DNA of 64,000 bases from Alphaproteobacteria bacterium (GTDB lineage: Bacteria; Pseudomonadota; Alphaproteobacteria; Rs-D84): positions 39,601 to 103,600 of the forward strand of contig JAFWJF010000006.1 in assembly GCA_017511715.1 (NCBI GenBank), read 5' to 3'. Positions within the stretch are counted from its first letter, which is position 1, and each line of letters starts with the position of its first letter. Below are positions 7,928 through 16,142 of the stretch, one piece after another. Below the pieces are notes generated by a model. It ran no database searches. It saw nothing but the letters and a program-made list of their open reading frames with translations, and was not told the origin of the DNA. The position numbers and the translations under genes were made by a program.

Positions 7928-7960
7928 ATCGGACACGCATATTTGTGTGCCCGGTTTTTT
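7928..7960 (+). terminator. Terminator of aroK-mscL
   Basis: Imperfect hairpin CGGACAC / GTGTGCCCG with an AT-rich loop followed by six T residues, 28 bases after the mscL stop. Confidence 0.7.
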
Positions 7961-8015
7961 ATAAACGGGGCGCTTTTTTTGGGGGGGACTAACGAAACCC
8001 AAAAGGCGCATAATG

Positions 8016-8075
8016 TATATTATGTATAGTTTAATATGCGCTCGCATGGCTCGCTATTAAACTATACATAATATA
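8016..8075. repeat. Perfect 21-bp inverted repeat with 18-base loop
   Basis: The arm 8016-8036 (TATATTATGTATAGTTTAAT plus A) is exactly complementary to 8055-8075; the GC-richer loop 8037-8054 reads TGCGCTCGCATGGCTCGC. There is no T-run directly after either arm, so it is not an ordinary terminator. It could be a cruciform-forming site, a protein-binding palindrome or the remains of a mobile palindromic element. Confidence 0.8.
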
Positions 8076-8172
8076 ACTACATATAAAACATCGCTTATAT
8101 AGTTTGGTGTTTTGTGAACAAGCCCCAAAAAAACACAAACACCCGCCGGTGCTAAACCTTGCATATCTTGGT

Positions 8173-8322
8173 CGATTTTCAGCGTGATGATTTGTTTTTG
8201 TCGTATGGTTGTGTGTTTTGGTCGCTGAAAATCGATTTGGTAATTTTGCGCCCTGTTCCTTTCTCGTTGAGTAAAATTTCGATAAGCCCATATTTATACG
8301 TTCATCGCGCTGAAAATCGATT
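8173..8322. repeat. Three copies of CGCTGAAAATCG
   Basis: Direct copies at 8223-8237 and 8308-8322 share CGCTGAAAATCGATT; an inverted copy, CGATTTTCAGCG, lies at 8173-8184. Spacing is irregular and no gene is nearby, so this is either a binding-site cluster or residual duplication. Confidence 0.6.
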
Positions 8323-8773
8323 GTTGTTTTGGTTTATGAGATAAATATCGGTTTGGGTGTGTGTCGCAAAAGTGGCGAAAATCTGGGGATTGGGGCGTTT
8401 TTTGTTTCGTGCTAAATTACGTTTTTTCTTGGTTTTCTGCGGCTTTGAGGGACTGTGCGATTTAGTTTGCTGGATAAAAAATAAATTTTTTCATAAATTT
8501 ATAAAAAAGAATTTTTTCGTTTTTTATGAAAAATATGTGTGATTGGTGTTTATGCGCCGCAAAAACAGTCTGTTTGTTAAAAAGTCGAATTTTCGCGTTT
8601 TTTTGTGAATTTGACCAAAAAATGCGATTTTCGCCCTATTTTGACCCTAAAAATCGCAAAAAAGCCCGGTTTTCTGCGGGTTTGAGCGTGTTTTTAGTGC
8701 GTTTTTGCCCTATTTTTTGGTTTTTAATGCAAAAAATATATTTCATTAAGTTGTTTCGGGGTCACATTAACAC

Positions 8774-8802
8774 TTGAATTATCGGGTTTTTACATATAGA
8801 AT
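8774..8802 (+). promoter_or_regulatory. leuS: Probable leuS promoter
   Basis: TTGAAT (8774-8779), 17 bases, TAGAAT (8797-8802), placing the transcription start about 20-30 bases before the leuS start codon. Confidence 0.5.
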
Positions 8803-8827
8803 TGTTCGTTGAATTGACTAATAAATT

Positions 8828-11242
8828 ATGGTGGTAAAAATGGCTGACGATATCAAAAAAATCATTGAACGTGAATCAAAGTGGCAAAAGCGTTGGCGCG
8901 AAGCCAAGGCATTTGTTCCAAAAAACGATGGCAAAAAACAACGTTTTTATAATTTGGTGGAATTTCCGTTTTTGTCTGGTTCTGGATTGCATGCGGGTCA
9001 TTTGCTGATTTATACAGGTATGGATGTTATGTCGCGTTTCCGTCGTCATCAGGGTTATGATGTGTTGTTCCCTATGGGGTTTGATGCAATGGGTATTACC
9101 GCTGAACATTATGCAACCAAGATAGGAAGACACCCTGCCGAAATCGCAGAAGAATTGAAAAAATCTTATTCTGAAGTCATTGACCAGGCAGGTTGGTCTG
9201 TTGATCCAGAAACACGTGTTGCGACATCTGATCCAGAATATGTGAAATGGACACAATGGATGTTTATACAGTTCTTTAAGAACGGTTTAGCATATAAATC
9301 TGAATTACCAATGAATTGGTGTCCAAATTGCAAAACTACTTTGACGAATGAAGAATTGGAAGACGGTAAATGCAACCGCTGTCATGGTGATGTAGAAAAG
9401 AAATTGAAATTACAGTGGAATTTACGCTTGGGCGATTACGCTGAAAAATTGTTGGCCGGGTTGGAAGATGTAGATTTCGATGACCGTGTCAAAAAAGACG
9501 AAATAAACCTTATTGGAAAATCAACCGGCGCAGAAGTAGATTTCAAGGTTGGCGATGATGTTATGACGGTTTATACAACGCGTGTTGATACTATATTCGG
9601 TGTGACTTTCTGTGTGTTGGCACCGGAACACAAATTAGTTCGCAAATGGTTGAACGAAGGAAAGATTTCTAATAAAGATGACGTTGAAAAATATATAAAA
9701 GAATCTGCGGCAAAATCTGAAATCGAAAGAACAGATGCAACCAAGGAAAAAACAGGTGTAGAATTGAAAGGAATCAAGGCCTTGAATCCGTTTAATAACA
9801 CTGAAATTCCATTGTTTATATCTGATTATGTGTTGGCAGATTACGGGTTCGGGGCAATTATGGCGGTTCCTGCACACGATGGTCGCGATTACGCGTTTGC
9901 TAAAAAATTTGACTTGCCGATAATTCAAGTTCTGGCTGGCGGTGATATTTCACAGGAAGCCTGGGAACAGGACGGCGAACATATAAATTCTTCTTTCCTT
10001 GATGGTATGGGCAAAGAAGACGCTATCACGGCAGCAATCAAGTACGGGACAGAACATGGTTTTGCGCGCGCGGCAACACAATACAAATTGAAAGACTGGG
10101 GCTTTTCGCGTCAGATGTATTGGGGCGAACCTATTCCACTTGTTCATTGTGAAAAATGTAGGTGGCAACCTGTGCCAGAAGACGCCCTGCCCGTGATTCA
10201 ACCATATATGACAGACTATAAACCAACTGACGATGGAGAATCGCCGCTTGCACGCGCAACAGATTGGGTGAATACAACCTGCCCTGTATGTGGTGGCGCG
10301 GCAAAACGTGAAACAGACACCATGCCGGGATGGGCTGGATCTTCATGGTATTATTTGCGGTATTTAGATGCGCACAATGACAAAGAATTTTGTAGCAAAG
10401 AACAAATGGAAAAATGGATGCCTGTGACGCATTATAATGGTGGGCACGAACACAATACTCGTCATTTGATTTATTCGCGTTTTTGGCATCATGCTCTCTA
10501 TGATTTAGGTTTGGTAAATACTCCAGAACCATATCATAAACGCACAGCCCAAGGTCTTGTGTTAGGTAGTGATGGCTATAAAATGTCCAAATCACGTGGT
10601 AATGGTTTCCAAGTGACCGATTTGTTGAATTCTGCCGGTGCAGATGCTGCACGTGTTGCGATATTGTCTTTGGGGCCATGGAAGAATAACACAATTTGGA
10701 CCGAAGGTACGCTTGCTGGGGTGCAAAGATTCCTTAAACGCGTAGAAAGCTTTTCTGATAATCTGACCGATGAACCGTTGACGGCAAATCAAGAAAGATT
10801 GGTTAATAAACTGATTGCTGATAACACAGAAAGACTTGAAAATATGGGATTCAATACCGCTATCTCTGCGATGATGGAATTCATTAACGAATTTCCTGGT
10901 GGTAAAATGCCACGCAAAGCTTATGAAATTCTGATTCAATTATTGAATCCGTTTGCGCCGCATTTGACCGAAGAAATGTGGGAAAAATTAGGACACAAAG
11001 ACATGTTGGTGTTTGAACCATGGCCAACATTTGATGCGTCTAAATTAGTTGAAAACGAAATGACAATCGTTGTTTCTGTGAATGGTAAACGCGCAAATGA
11101 TTTTGTTGTGCCAGTTGATATTAGCGAAAGCGATTTGATTGAAACAGCAAAACAAAACGCAACAAAACAATTAGATGGTGCGACAATCATAAAAACTATT
11201 GTTGTGCCAAAGAAATTAGTTAATTTTGTTGTAAAGAAATAA
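8828..11242 (+). CDS. leuS: Leucyl-tRNA synthetase
   Basis: An 804-aa class I synthetase charging tRNA-Leu. It shows the HIGH-type motif LSGSGLHAGHLL (around residue 55-60), zinc-type Cys pairs (WCPNCKTTLTN with CNRCHGD), the CP1 editing domain signature TTRVDTIFGVTFCVLAPEH, a second Cys cluster (CEKC...CPVCGG), and KMSKS in GYKMSKSRGNG. Its length is slightly below the usual 860 or so. The start could be 8828 or the ATG at 8840; neither has a perfect Shine-Dalgarno. It is monocistronic, closed by a strong terminator. Two of its tRNA substrates, Leu(CAG) and Leu(TAA), are encoded at 20758-21065. Confidence 0.97.
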   Translation: MVVKMADDIKKIIERESKWQKRWREAKAFVPKNDGKKQRFYNLVEFPFLSGSGLHAGHLLIYTGMDVMSRFRRHQGYDVLFPMGFDAMGITAEHYATKIGRHPAEIAEELKKSYSEVIDQAGWSVDPETRVATSDPEYVKWTQWMFIQFFKNGLAYKSELPMNWCPNCKTTLTNEELEDGKCNRCHGDVEKKLKLQWNLRLGDYAEKLLAGLEDVDFDDRVKKDEINLIGKSTGAEVDFKVGDDVMTVYTTRVDTIFGVTFCVLAPEHKLVRKWLNEGKISNKDDVEKYIKESAAKSEIERTDATKEKTGVELKGIKALNPFNNTEIPLFISDYVLADYGFGAIMAVPAHDGRDYAFAKKFDLPIIQVLAGGDISQEAWEQDGEHINSSFLDGMGKEDAITAAIKYGTEHGFARAATQYKLKDWGFSRQMYWGEPIPLVHCEKCRWQPVPEDALPVIQPYMTDYKPTDDGESPLARATDWVNTTCPVCGGAAKRETDTMPGWAGSSWYYLRYLDAHNDKEFCSKEQMEKWMPVTHYNGGHEHNTRHLIYSRFWHHALYDLGLVNTPEPYHKRTAQGLVLGSDGYKMSKSRGNGFQVTDLLNSAGADAARVAILSLGPWKNNTIWTEGTLAGVQRFLKRVESFSDNLTDEPLTANQERLVNKLIADNTERLENMGFNTAISAMMEFINEFPGGKMPRKAYEILIQLLNPFAPHLTEEMWEKLGHKDMLVFEPWPTFDASKLVENEMTIVVSVNGKRANDFVVPVDISESDLIETAKQNATKQLDGATIIKTIVVPKKLVNFVVKK

Positions 11243-11243
11243 A

Positions 11244-11268
11244 AAACGCCCAAACGGGCGTTTTTTTT
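11244..11268. terminator. Bidirectional terminator after leuS
   Basis: Stem AAACGCCC / GGGCGTTT, loop of about four bases, T8 on the right. It lies between convergent leuS and the secreted protein gene; the latter's stop codon touches its edge. Confidence 0.9.
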
Positions 11269-11881
11269 ATTCGTTTCCTTGTTGTGTTTGTTCTTGTGTG
11301 GCTTCTGATGGTTCGATACTGTCGTCATAGACATAGTATATCTGGTTGTTTTTGTTGATTTTCAGTTTTTTGTCTGTTTGGCTGTTCATTGTGACATCTG
11401 TTAATGTCATATTGCCAAAGAATTCTGCGATACCATCACTGTTCATATCAAAATTAAGTGATGGCGAAGTCTTTTGTGAACTGCGTAAATATAAAACATC
11501 ATTGCCCACATGCAGAATTCGTCCGCATTGTCCTATTTCCCACATACCTGTTCGTGTAAAAGTCCCATTTGGACATGCAAATATTCCGACATCGTTTTCA
11601 GAATAAAGATATCCGCCCCCAGGGCAATAGAAGTTTTCAGGGCATTTATCACATGCTTCGCTAAGTTGTGGCAGATAGTGTCCGCGTGGACAGTTGAATA
11701 TTGTATCTTGGTACACAGGAATCATATGGACTGTTGTTCCGCCATACGTATTGATGTTTTGGAACAGGCATGTGTTTGGGTTGTTTGTTCCAGGAAGTAA
11801 AATATTTTCTGCTGAAACATTATCAATGAAAACGACAGATAATGCTGACAATGATAACCAAAAAGCATATTTATTATTCAT
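11267..11881 (-). CDS. Cys-rich secreted protein with YCPGG module
   Basis: A 204-aa protein starting at the ATG at 11881 (MNNKYAFWLSLSALSVVF then a cleavage site after DNVSA), since an upstream in-frame start would bury the signal peptide. The mature part contains GHYLPQLSEACDKCPENFYC followed by PGGGY, then ACPNGTFTRTG: a short Cys-rich module like the eukaryotic-type GCC2/GCC3 or TNFR-like repeats. The same pattern (GYYCPG, GKYCLGG) occurs in proteins at 35267 and 45926. No catalytic residues are visible. Probably periplasmic or surface exposed. Its upstream region holds a candidate structured RNA. Confidence 0.8.
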   Translation of the reverse strand: MNNKYAFWLSLSALSVVFIDNVSAENILLPGTNNPNTCLFQNINTYGGTTVHMIPVYQDTIFNCPRGHYLPQLSEACDKCPENFYCPGGGYLYSENDVGIFACPNGTFTRTGMWEIGQCGRILHVGNDVLYLRSSQKTSPSLNFDMNSDGIAEFFGNMTLTDVTMNSQTDKKLKINKNNQIYYVYDDSIEPSEATQEQTQQGNE

Positions 11882-11998
11882 ATTTTTGCCGTTTAATAAA
11901 CGTGGTACCATCCAAATGGTGACGGGGTTTGACAATTCCTTTTGGTAGGGAGGTTTTTTGAAGGAAGTTTACCTCCCTAACAAAAAGAACGGTATTAC

Positions 11999-12183
11999 AA
12001 AAAACCGCACGTGAAAAATTTCAAGAGCGGTTGGAGGTTAGAAACAATTTGAATCGAAAATTGCGCCGTTTATTCTTTGTATTCACAGCCCTCCAACCCG
12101 TTTGAGCAGTTGGAGTTTTTTTACGTCACACGGACGCGATTCAAAAGAGGTTTCTATGCCTCATCAGGAAAATACTTCCTGAC
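11999..12183 (-). ncRNA. Candidate structured small RNA
   Basis: No ORF fills 11882-12247, but it folds extensively. In minus-strand order: hairpin TCAGGAA/TTCCTGA (12182-12164); a long-range rod pairing 12162-12137 with 12056-12034 (TAGAAAC and TTTGAATCG arms match exactly, plus GAGG/CCTC); a GCG-CCGT stem inside it; an apical CTCCAAC/GTTGGAG hairpin (12091-12115); and an AACCGC/GCGGTT terminator hairpin (12003-12032) followed by U6. A promoter (TTTCAT-17-TAAAAT) ends at 12190. The resulting RNA of about 185 nt, rod-like with an internal bubble, is reminiscent of 6S RNA, but no conserved sequence was recognised. The plus strand also shows T-runs after hairpins, so orientation is not certain. 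Confidence 0.4.
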
Positions 12184-12189
12184 ATTTTT

Positions 12190-12218
12190 ATTTTATCAAA
12201 AAATATTTGTTAATGAAA
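12190..12218 (-). promoter_or_regulatory. Promoter of the candidate small RNA
   Basis: On the minus strand: TTTCAT (12218-12213), 17 bases, TAAAAT (12195-12190). Predicted start is near 12183, at the foot of the first hairpin. Confidence 0.4.
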
Positions 12219-12220
12219 GG

Positions 12221-12247
12221 AAAAAAACGCCCAACCGGGCGTTTCTT
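12221..12247 (-). terminator. Terminator of the rpiB-bactofilin-M23-trmN6 operon
   Basis: Stem AAACGCCC / GGGCGTTT with a four-base loop and a T-run in the minus-strand direction, immediately after the rpiB stop. Confidence 0.85.
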
Positions 12248-12697
12248 TCAAGATATTTTTTGTATTCGACGTATGCGCTTTTCAACGTTATCAAATGGGC
12301 TTTCCAAAAAAGATTGGGTGCATAAAAATGCTTGTTCGATATCTATGTCATCTGCCGCCAAGGTTAATACATTTATGTCATCATGAAAACGGTCATCGCG
12401 TGCCTGTTCCGGGCGTTCGCAACGCGAAGCGCGAATGTGGTGATGCCGATTCGCGGCGATTTCCATACCTGCCCCGGTGCCACAAATTAAAATACCGCGT
12501 GATTCTGGGTCATCCAACATGGCTTCGGCAAGTTTATTTGCAATGTCTGGGAAATCAACGGGGGTGTTCAAATCGTCTGTACCAAGATTTACAACATTAT
12601 AGCCATCAGCCATCAACATTTCATAAAGGTATAGTTTAAGTCCTACCCCGCGATGGTCGCCGGCAATATAAACATGAGAAATATCATTTTTGTTCAT
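12248..12697 (-). CDS. rpiB: Ribose 5-phosphate isomerase B family
   Basis: This 149-aa protein belongs to the RpiB/LacAB sugar-phosphate isomerases, which interconvert ribose 5-phosphate and ribulose 5-phosphate. The N-terminal AGDHRGVGLK replaces the usual DHAG-LK phosphate loop. ILICGTGAGMEIAANRHHHIRA carries the catalytic Cys and the phosphate-binding Gly-rich turn; HDDINVLTLAADDI matches the HNDANVLALGGR segment. It overlaps the upstream bactofilin gene by an ATGA junction. Pairing with a bactofilin is unusual, and the substrate could be another sugar phosphate. Confidence 0.85.
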   Translation of the reverse strand: MNKNDISHVYIAGDHRGVGLKLYLYEMLMADGYNVVNLGTDDLNTPVDFPDIANKLAEAMLDDPESRGILICGTGAGMEIAANRHHHIRASRCERPEQARDDRFHDDINVLTLAADDIDIEQAFLCTQSFLESPFDNVEKRIRRIQKIS

Positions 12698-13044
12698 TTT
12701 TTAGATTCCTTTCGTTTTTCCAATTTGCATTCCAATCCTGTATTTGCAGTAATATTTAATGTTTTATAATAAAGGGTGCCTGTCATTGCGGCATTGGAAA
12801 AAACATTTGCGACTTTCACATTGGCATCGCCATTTAGGGCACCATGTAAAAATAAAGTATTCGCGTTGATATCACCGATAACTTTACCACCACGACCAAT
12901 GATAAGGGTTTCTGCGTTTATATTTCCGTGTACAACACCATGAATCTGGACTGTGTGGTCTGTATCAATATTTCCTTTCAATTTGCAGCCTGCCCCGATT
13001 ATAGTGGGCGATTTTTTTTCATCTGCGTTTGTAAATGCTAGCAT
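12694..13044 (-). CDS. Bactofilin
   Basis: A 116-aa polymerising cytoskeletal protein. The core is a right-handed beta-helix made of short repeats (IIGAGCKLKGNIDTDHTVQI, then GVVHGNINAETLIIGRGGKVIGDINANTLFLHGALNGDA), with short polar tails at both ends. In alphaproteobacteria, bactofilins recruit cell-wall enzymes to defined sites. Here it sits 12 bases after an M23 peptidase gene on the same strand, reproducing the known bactofilin-LmdC pairing. The start overlaps nothing upstream; the end overlaps rpiB by four bases. Confidence 0.92.
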   Translation of the reverse strand: MLAFTNADEKKSPTIIGAGCKLKGNIDTDHTVQIHGVVHGNINAETLIIGRGGKVIGDINANTLFLHGALNGDANVKVANVFSNAAMTGTLYYKTLNITANTGLECKLEKRKESKK

Positions 13045-13056
13045 TTTTTCCTTCCT

Positions 13057-14334
13057 CTATTCTTTTATAAAATTAATCGGATTAAATGGTGTTCCTTTGT
13101 ATCTTATTTCATAATGTAAATGTGGTCCCGTAGAACGTCCCGAAGAACCACCAAGTCCAACAATTGTTCCGGGACGAACCCAATCGCCACGTGAAACCAT
13201 TATTTTGGATAAATGCGCATACAAAGTTGTAAAGCCTAAACCGTGGTCAATTTCAACAGTATTGCCGTACCCTGACCTTTCCCCCGCCGAAATTACGCGT
13301 CCAGGCGCGGTTGTGTATAATTCTGTACCAATTTTGCCGGCAAAATCAATACCCTTGTGTTGTTTGTTCTTTTTTGTAAACGGGTCTTGGCGTAAACCAT
13401 AATGAGATGTGATGGTTTTTTGTACAACAGGTGCCCCCAAAGGCAAAATAGTTGTCAATTTGTTTAAGCCATGCCATTGTTCTAAATCTTGTGCGATTTT
13501 TTTGTATTTATCATCTGCGTTTTTATTCAGGTTTATTGATATAAATTTGCCACCGGCGAATTGATTAGAATAATTGTTGGCTTCTTGTATCAATTTTGTT
13601 TCAGATAAACCGAGTTTCGTCATAGTTGCAGTAATTTTTTTCAGGTTGTTGCGCAATTCATCAATATTATCTTGGGTTAATTTTGATACAGATTCTATGA
13701 TTTTGTGGTCTGCGTCTGATATTTCATTGGCTGATTCAATAATTTTTTGATGTTTTTGTTTCAGAACATCGTTTTCGTTCCTTAGCAATTCAAATTCGAT
13801 TGCCAATTCGGAAGTTTTATCAAATTCCGGAGAATAATTTTCATCCCCCATCATTTCTACTATACGAGTGTGCAAAAAGTCTAATTCGCCGATAATTTTT
13901 GATTTCGTGTTTACCAAGGCTTCTTTTTCATCAGCCGAAAGTTTGTCTGCCTTTAATATTTTATCATCAGTAATATTTAATTCTCGGGTCAAATTATTGA
14001 ACTTTTTCAGATAAACCTTCAGGTCTGTCATTTGGCGTTCATGTTGGTTGCGCGCTTGTTCAAGTTGTTGTGTGCGCTTTTGTAATAACGGGCGATGATA
14101 TATGTACACATAGGTTGACCACGCCGCCCAAATTGTCATGGATACAATTGCACAAAATTTAGTAAAACGCCAAAAACTGCTTTGTTGATATGTGTGGACT
14201 TCGCCGTCTGTGGTGTCCATAACAGTACAGTCGCGTGGCGGAAAAAGCCTTGAGATGCCGCGCCACATTAAACGAAAAGGCGCAGTCAGCAATTCCCAAA
14301 GGGAAGAAAAATATCGTGCGATAAAACTTATCAT
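13057..14334 (-). CDS. Membrane-anchored M23 (LytM) endopeptidase, LmdC-like
   Basis: A 425-aa protein with a cytoplasmic N-terminus of about 35 residues, one membrane segment (about 55-80, FCAIVSMTIWAAWSTYVYIY), a long coiled coil (about 85-270) and a C-terminal LytM domain (from about 310). The metal site is intact: HKGIDFAG, then HLHYEIRYKG, with SSGRSTGP before it. Such enzymes cut peptidoglycan cross-links in the periplasm. The order M23 then bactofilin in one operon matches the LmdC-BacA cell-shape module of Hyphomicrobium and Rhodomicrobium relatives. Its start overlaps the trmN6 stop by four bases. Confidence 0.92.
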   Translation of the reverse strand: MISFIARYFSSLWELLTAPFRLMWRGISRLFPPRDCTVMDTTDGEVHTYQQSSFWRFTKFCAIVSMTIWAAWSTYVYIYHRPLLQKRTQQLEQARNQHERQMTDLKVYLKKFNNLTRELNITDDKILKADKLSADEKEALVNTKSKIIGELDFLHTRIVEMMGDENYSPEFDKTSELAIEFELLRNENDVLKQKHQKIIESANEISDADHKIIESVSKLTQDNIDELRNNLKKITATMTKLGLSETKLIQEANNYSNQFAGGKFISINLNKNADDKYKKIAQDLEQWHGLNKLTTILPLGAPVVQKTITSHYGLRQDPFTKKNKQHKGIDFAGKIGTELYTTAPGRVISAGERSGYGNTVEIDHGLGFTTLYAHLSKIMVSRGDWVRPGTIVGLGGSSGRSTGPHLHYEIRYKGTPFNPINFIKE

Positions 14335-15023
14335 TTTATGTCCAGTGTAGACAATAAAGCGTCAATAGTCAAGCCATCACGCAAAATCGCTTCGTTATTC
14401 ATGTCTGTGCCACGATGAAATGTTGCCCCCGTATGACAGCCATTGTGCGCGCGAATCAGAACACGTTCGGCAGTGGGTTTGTTGCTGAATAGTGGCAGTA
14501 TCTGAATTTCGCCAAAACCCTTGTCGTGTAGGCAACTTGCCACCAAATCAAAGCAATTTGCATCAACAATCGTGCAAAAATAACCGTTAGATGTCACGCG
14601 CGCGCCCGATCTTTTTATCCAATTCCGCAGGTCTATGTTATGATGGGCGTTGTGTTTTGCGGGCGTTCCCCAAAAATAAGGTGGGTTAGTGACAACCAAA
14701 TCAAAGCGTTCAGGGGTGGACCATTTCAGAATATCTTGGTTCATCAATTTTATTTTTCGGTTGTTTAATTCCGCGTTTTTTTGACAAATTTCCAACATTT
14801 CATCAGATATATCAATGCCGGTCACTTCGATATCTGGTAAATGAGTCATAAGGCACAACGCCACACCGCCCGTTCCGATGCCGACATCTAAAACAGTTTT
14901 TATTTTCTTGTTAGTATGAACAAATGCCGCCAGCCATACTGCATCACTGGTTGGGTTGTATATGCTGCGTGTCATTGTGACACGTCCGTTTAATAGTGTA
15001 AAATTTCCTTGTTTTTCTGACAT
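14331..15023 (-). CDS. trmN6: tRNA1(Val) adenine-N6 methyltransferase family
   Basis: This 230-aa SAM-dependent methyltransferase has motif I DVGIGTGG at 46-53, an acidic motif II (GIDISDEML, 70-77) and NPPYFWG at 113-119, the signature of N6-adenine and N5-glutamine methyltransferases. Length and the flanking sequence fit YfiC/TrmN6, which methylates A37 of tRNA1-Val; a HemK/PrmC role is less likely because the protein lacks the N-terminal helical domain. It is first in the operon trmN6-M23-bactofilin-rpiB, divergent from 15062 with only 38 bases between. Confidence 0.75.
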   Translation of the reverse strand: MSEKQGNFTLLNGRVTMTRSIYNPTSDAVWLAAFVHTNKKIKTVLDVGIGTGGVALCLMTHLPDIEVTGIDISDEMLEICQKNAELNNRKIKLMNQDILKWSTPERFDLVVTNPPYFWGTPAKHNAHHNIDLRNWIKRSGARVTSNGYFCTIVDANCFDLVASCLHDKGFGEIQILPLFSNKPTAERVLIRAHNGCHTGATFHRGTDMNNEAILRDGLTIDALLSTLDIK

Positions 15024-15061
15024 GCCTATATAATAATCTATAAAAATGAAAAGGCAAGAAT

Positions 15062-16054
15062 ATGTTTGATGATTTTTCGGTTGTGTCCACCGCTATAAGT
15101 TCTTTTAATAACGCAGCATTGATGGGGCCGTGTTTTTTTGCGGTCGGTTTGTTAAGTCTGCCTTTGTTTTATTTCGTTTTCTTGTATGGACGCGATATTT
15201 TAAGTCAATTAAAGTGGACGGGTAAAACTGAAACAAAAATTAGTTTTTGGGCGGTGTTTTGTTTGGTGCTTTGGTTGTTGCTTTTTGGTGGAAATTATGC
15301 GGTAATACGTGACGGTATGTCTGCGTTGCCAGTGGCAATATCGTTTGTTTTGTTCGTGTCAATGATATACATAACAAATCAGGCAATTAAATTGAATTAT
15401 TTGACCGTATTCCAAGATAGAAAAGTTAAATGGGTGTCTGGGGCGATGTTGTTGGTTTTAGCGTTCTTTTCTGCAAAACCAGATTTGTGGGGTGTGTTGA
15501 TGCAATTAAGCGCGGTTGTTTGTGGAATAATTGTTGGATCAAGATTGCATAAAAATATTTCAGATATATCAATGTCTACTTTTATTTTTGGGATAATGAC
15601 AACCTTGATTTTAATGCAACCAGAATATTTCAGATTTGGACAACTGGGGAATTTAACATTGGTGCATCTGGGCGCGTTGTTGATAACAGGATTTTTCGCT
15701 ATGTCTGTTTTAGTCCTGAAATACACTAATGCGCGGGCAAAAATTCATGAAAGCGCGTATATAAAACTGAAATGGTTATTCAGAATTATTGCGCTTCTTG
15801 CACTGATTTTGTTTGTGTTGACGGAATCTGTGCCTGTGTTCATTGGACTTTTGGGGGCGATAGGTATTTCCGAAATGTTGACAATTTATCATTCAAGAAA
15901 AACATCTGAAAATCTGGCAAAACAGTCATGGGTGTTGCTTTTGATGTGTTTTGGTGTGTTGATAATGTGCCCTGTTATAACCTGTTTGGGAATTATTTAT
16001 TTGTGTCAAAATACAGAAAAACCAAAGGCTAAAGATTTTCAGGCTTTGTTATAA
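15062..16054 (+). CDS. Polytopic membrane protein of unknown function
   Basis: This 330-aa protein is almost entirely hydrophobic, with roughly ten membrane segments separated by short basic loops (for example GPCFFAVGLLSLPLFYFVFL, then ISFWAVFCLVLWLLLFGG). There is no signal peptide motif, transporter signature or catalytic cluster that I recognise. The start follows AAAAGGCAAGAAT. It is divergent from trmN6, and lpxA begins 88 bases downstream with its own ribosome binding site. A role in envelope biology is only suggested by position. Confidence 0.75.
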   Translation: MFDDFSVVSTAISSFNNAALMGPCFFAVGLLSLPLFYFVFLYGRDILSQLKWTGKTETKISFWAVFCLVLWLLLFGGNYAVIRDGMSALPVAISFVLFVSMIYITNQAIKLNYLTVFQDRKVKWVSGAMLLVLAFFSAKPDLWGVLMQLSAVVCGIIVGSRLHKNISDISMSTFIFGIMTTLILMQPEYFRFGQLGNLTLVHLGALLITGFFAMSVLVLKYTNARAKIHESAYIKLKWLFRIIALLALILFVLTESVPVFIGLLGAIGISEMLTIYHSRKTSENLAKQSWVLLLMCFGVLIMCPVITCLGIIYLCQNTEKPKAKDFQALL

Positions 16055-16142
16055 TTGGTTATATTTATTGAATACACTATATTCTTTGATTGATATAAAA
16101 TAAACTGCATCAAAGTAAATTTATTAAAAATGGGATAAAAAT

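Larger units (their letters stand above)
7961..8773. other. Gene-free AT-rich region between mscL and leuS
   Basis: About 810 bases without a convincing gene. Short ORFs here have no Shine-Dalgarno, no recognisable domain and a composition unlike the genes. Visible structure: a T7-G7 homopolymer junction (7974-7987), a 21-bp inverted repeat (8016-8075), and three copies of CGCTGAAAATCG (one inverted). The right half is rich in TTTT and in short CGATTTT/GCGATTT words, some of them followed by GCCCTATTTT (8638-8649 and 8706-8717). No DnaA boxes or tmRNA/SRP signatures were seen. It may be a decayed gene or an intergenic regulatory tract. Confidence 0.6.

Noticed and set aside
7961..8773. Origin of replication or tmRNA in the gene-free tract
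   Set aside because: No DnaA boxes, no strand-bias switch in the flanking genes, no tmRNA tag frame or SRP-type conserved loop.
8159..8777. Short Phe/Lys-rich ORFs in the same tract
   Set aside because: Composition reflects TTT/AAA runs, no ribosome binding sites, no domain.
12091..12122. Plain plus-strand terminator CTCCAAC/GTTGGAG with T7
   Set aside because: No plus-strand gene precedes it; the stem fits better as the apical hairpin of the larger structured RNA, though a plus-strand RNA is not excluded.
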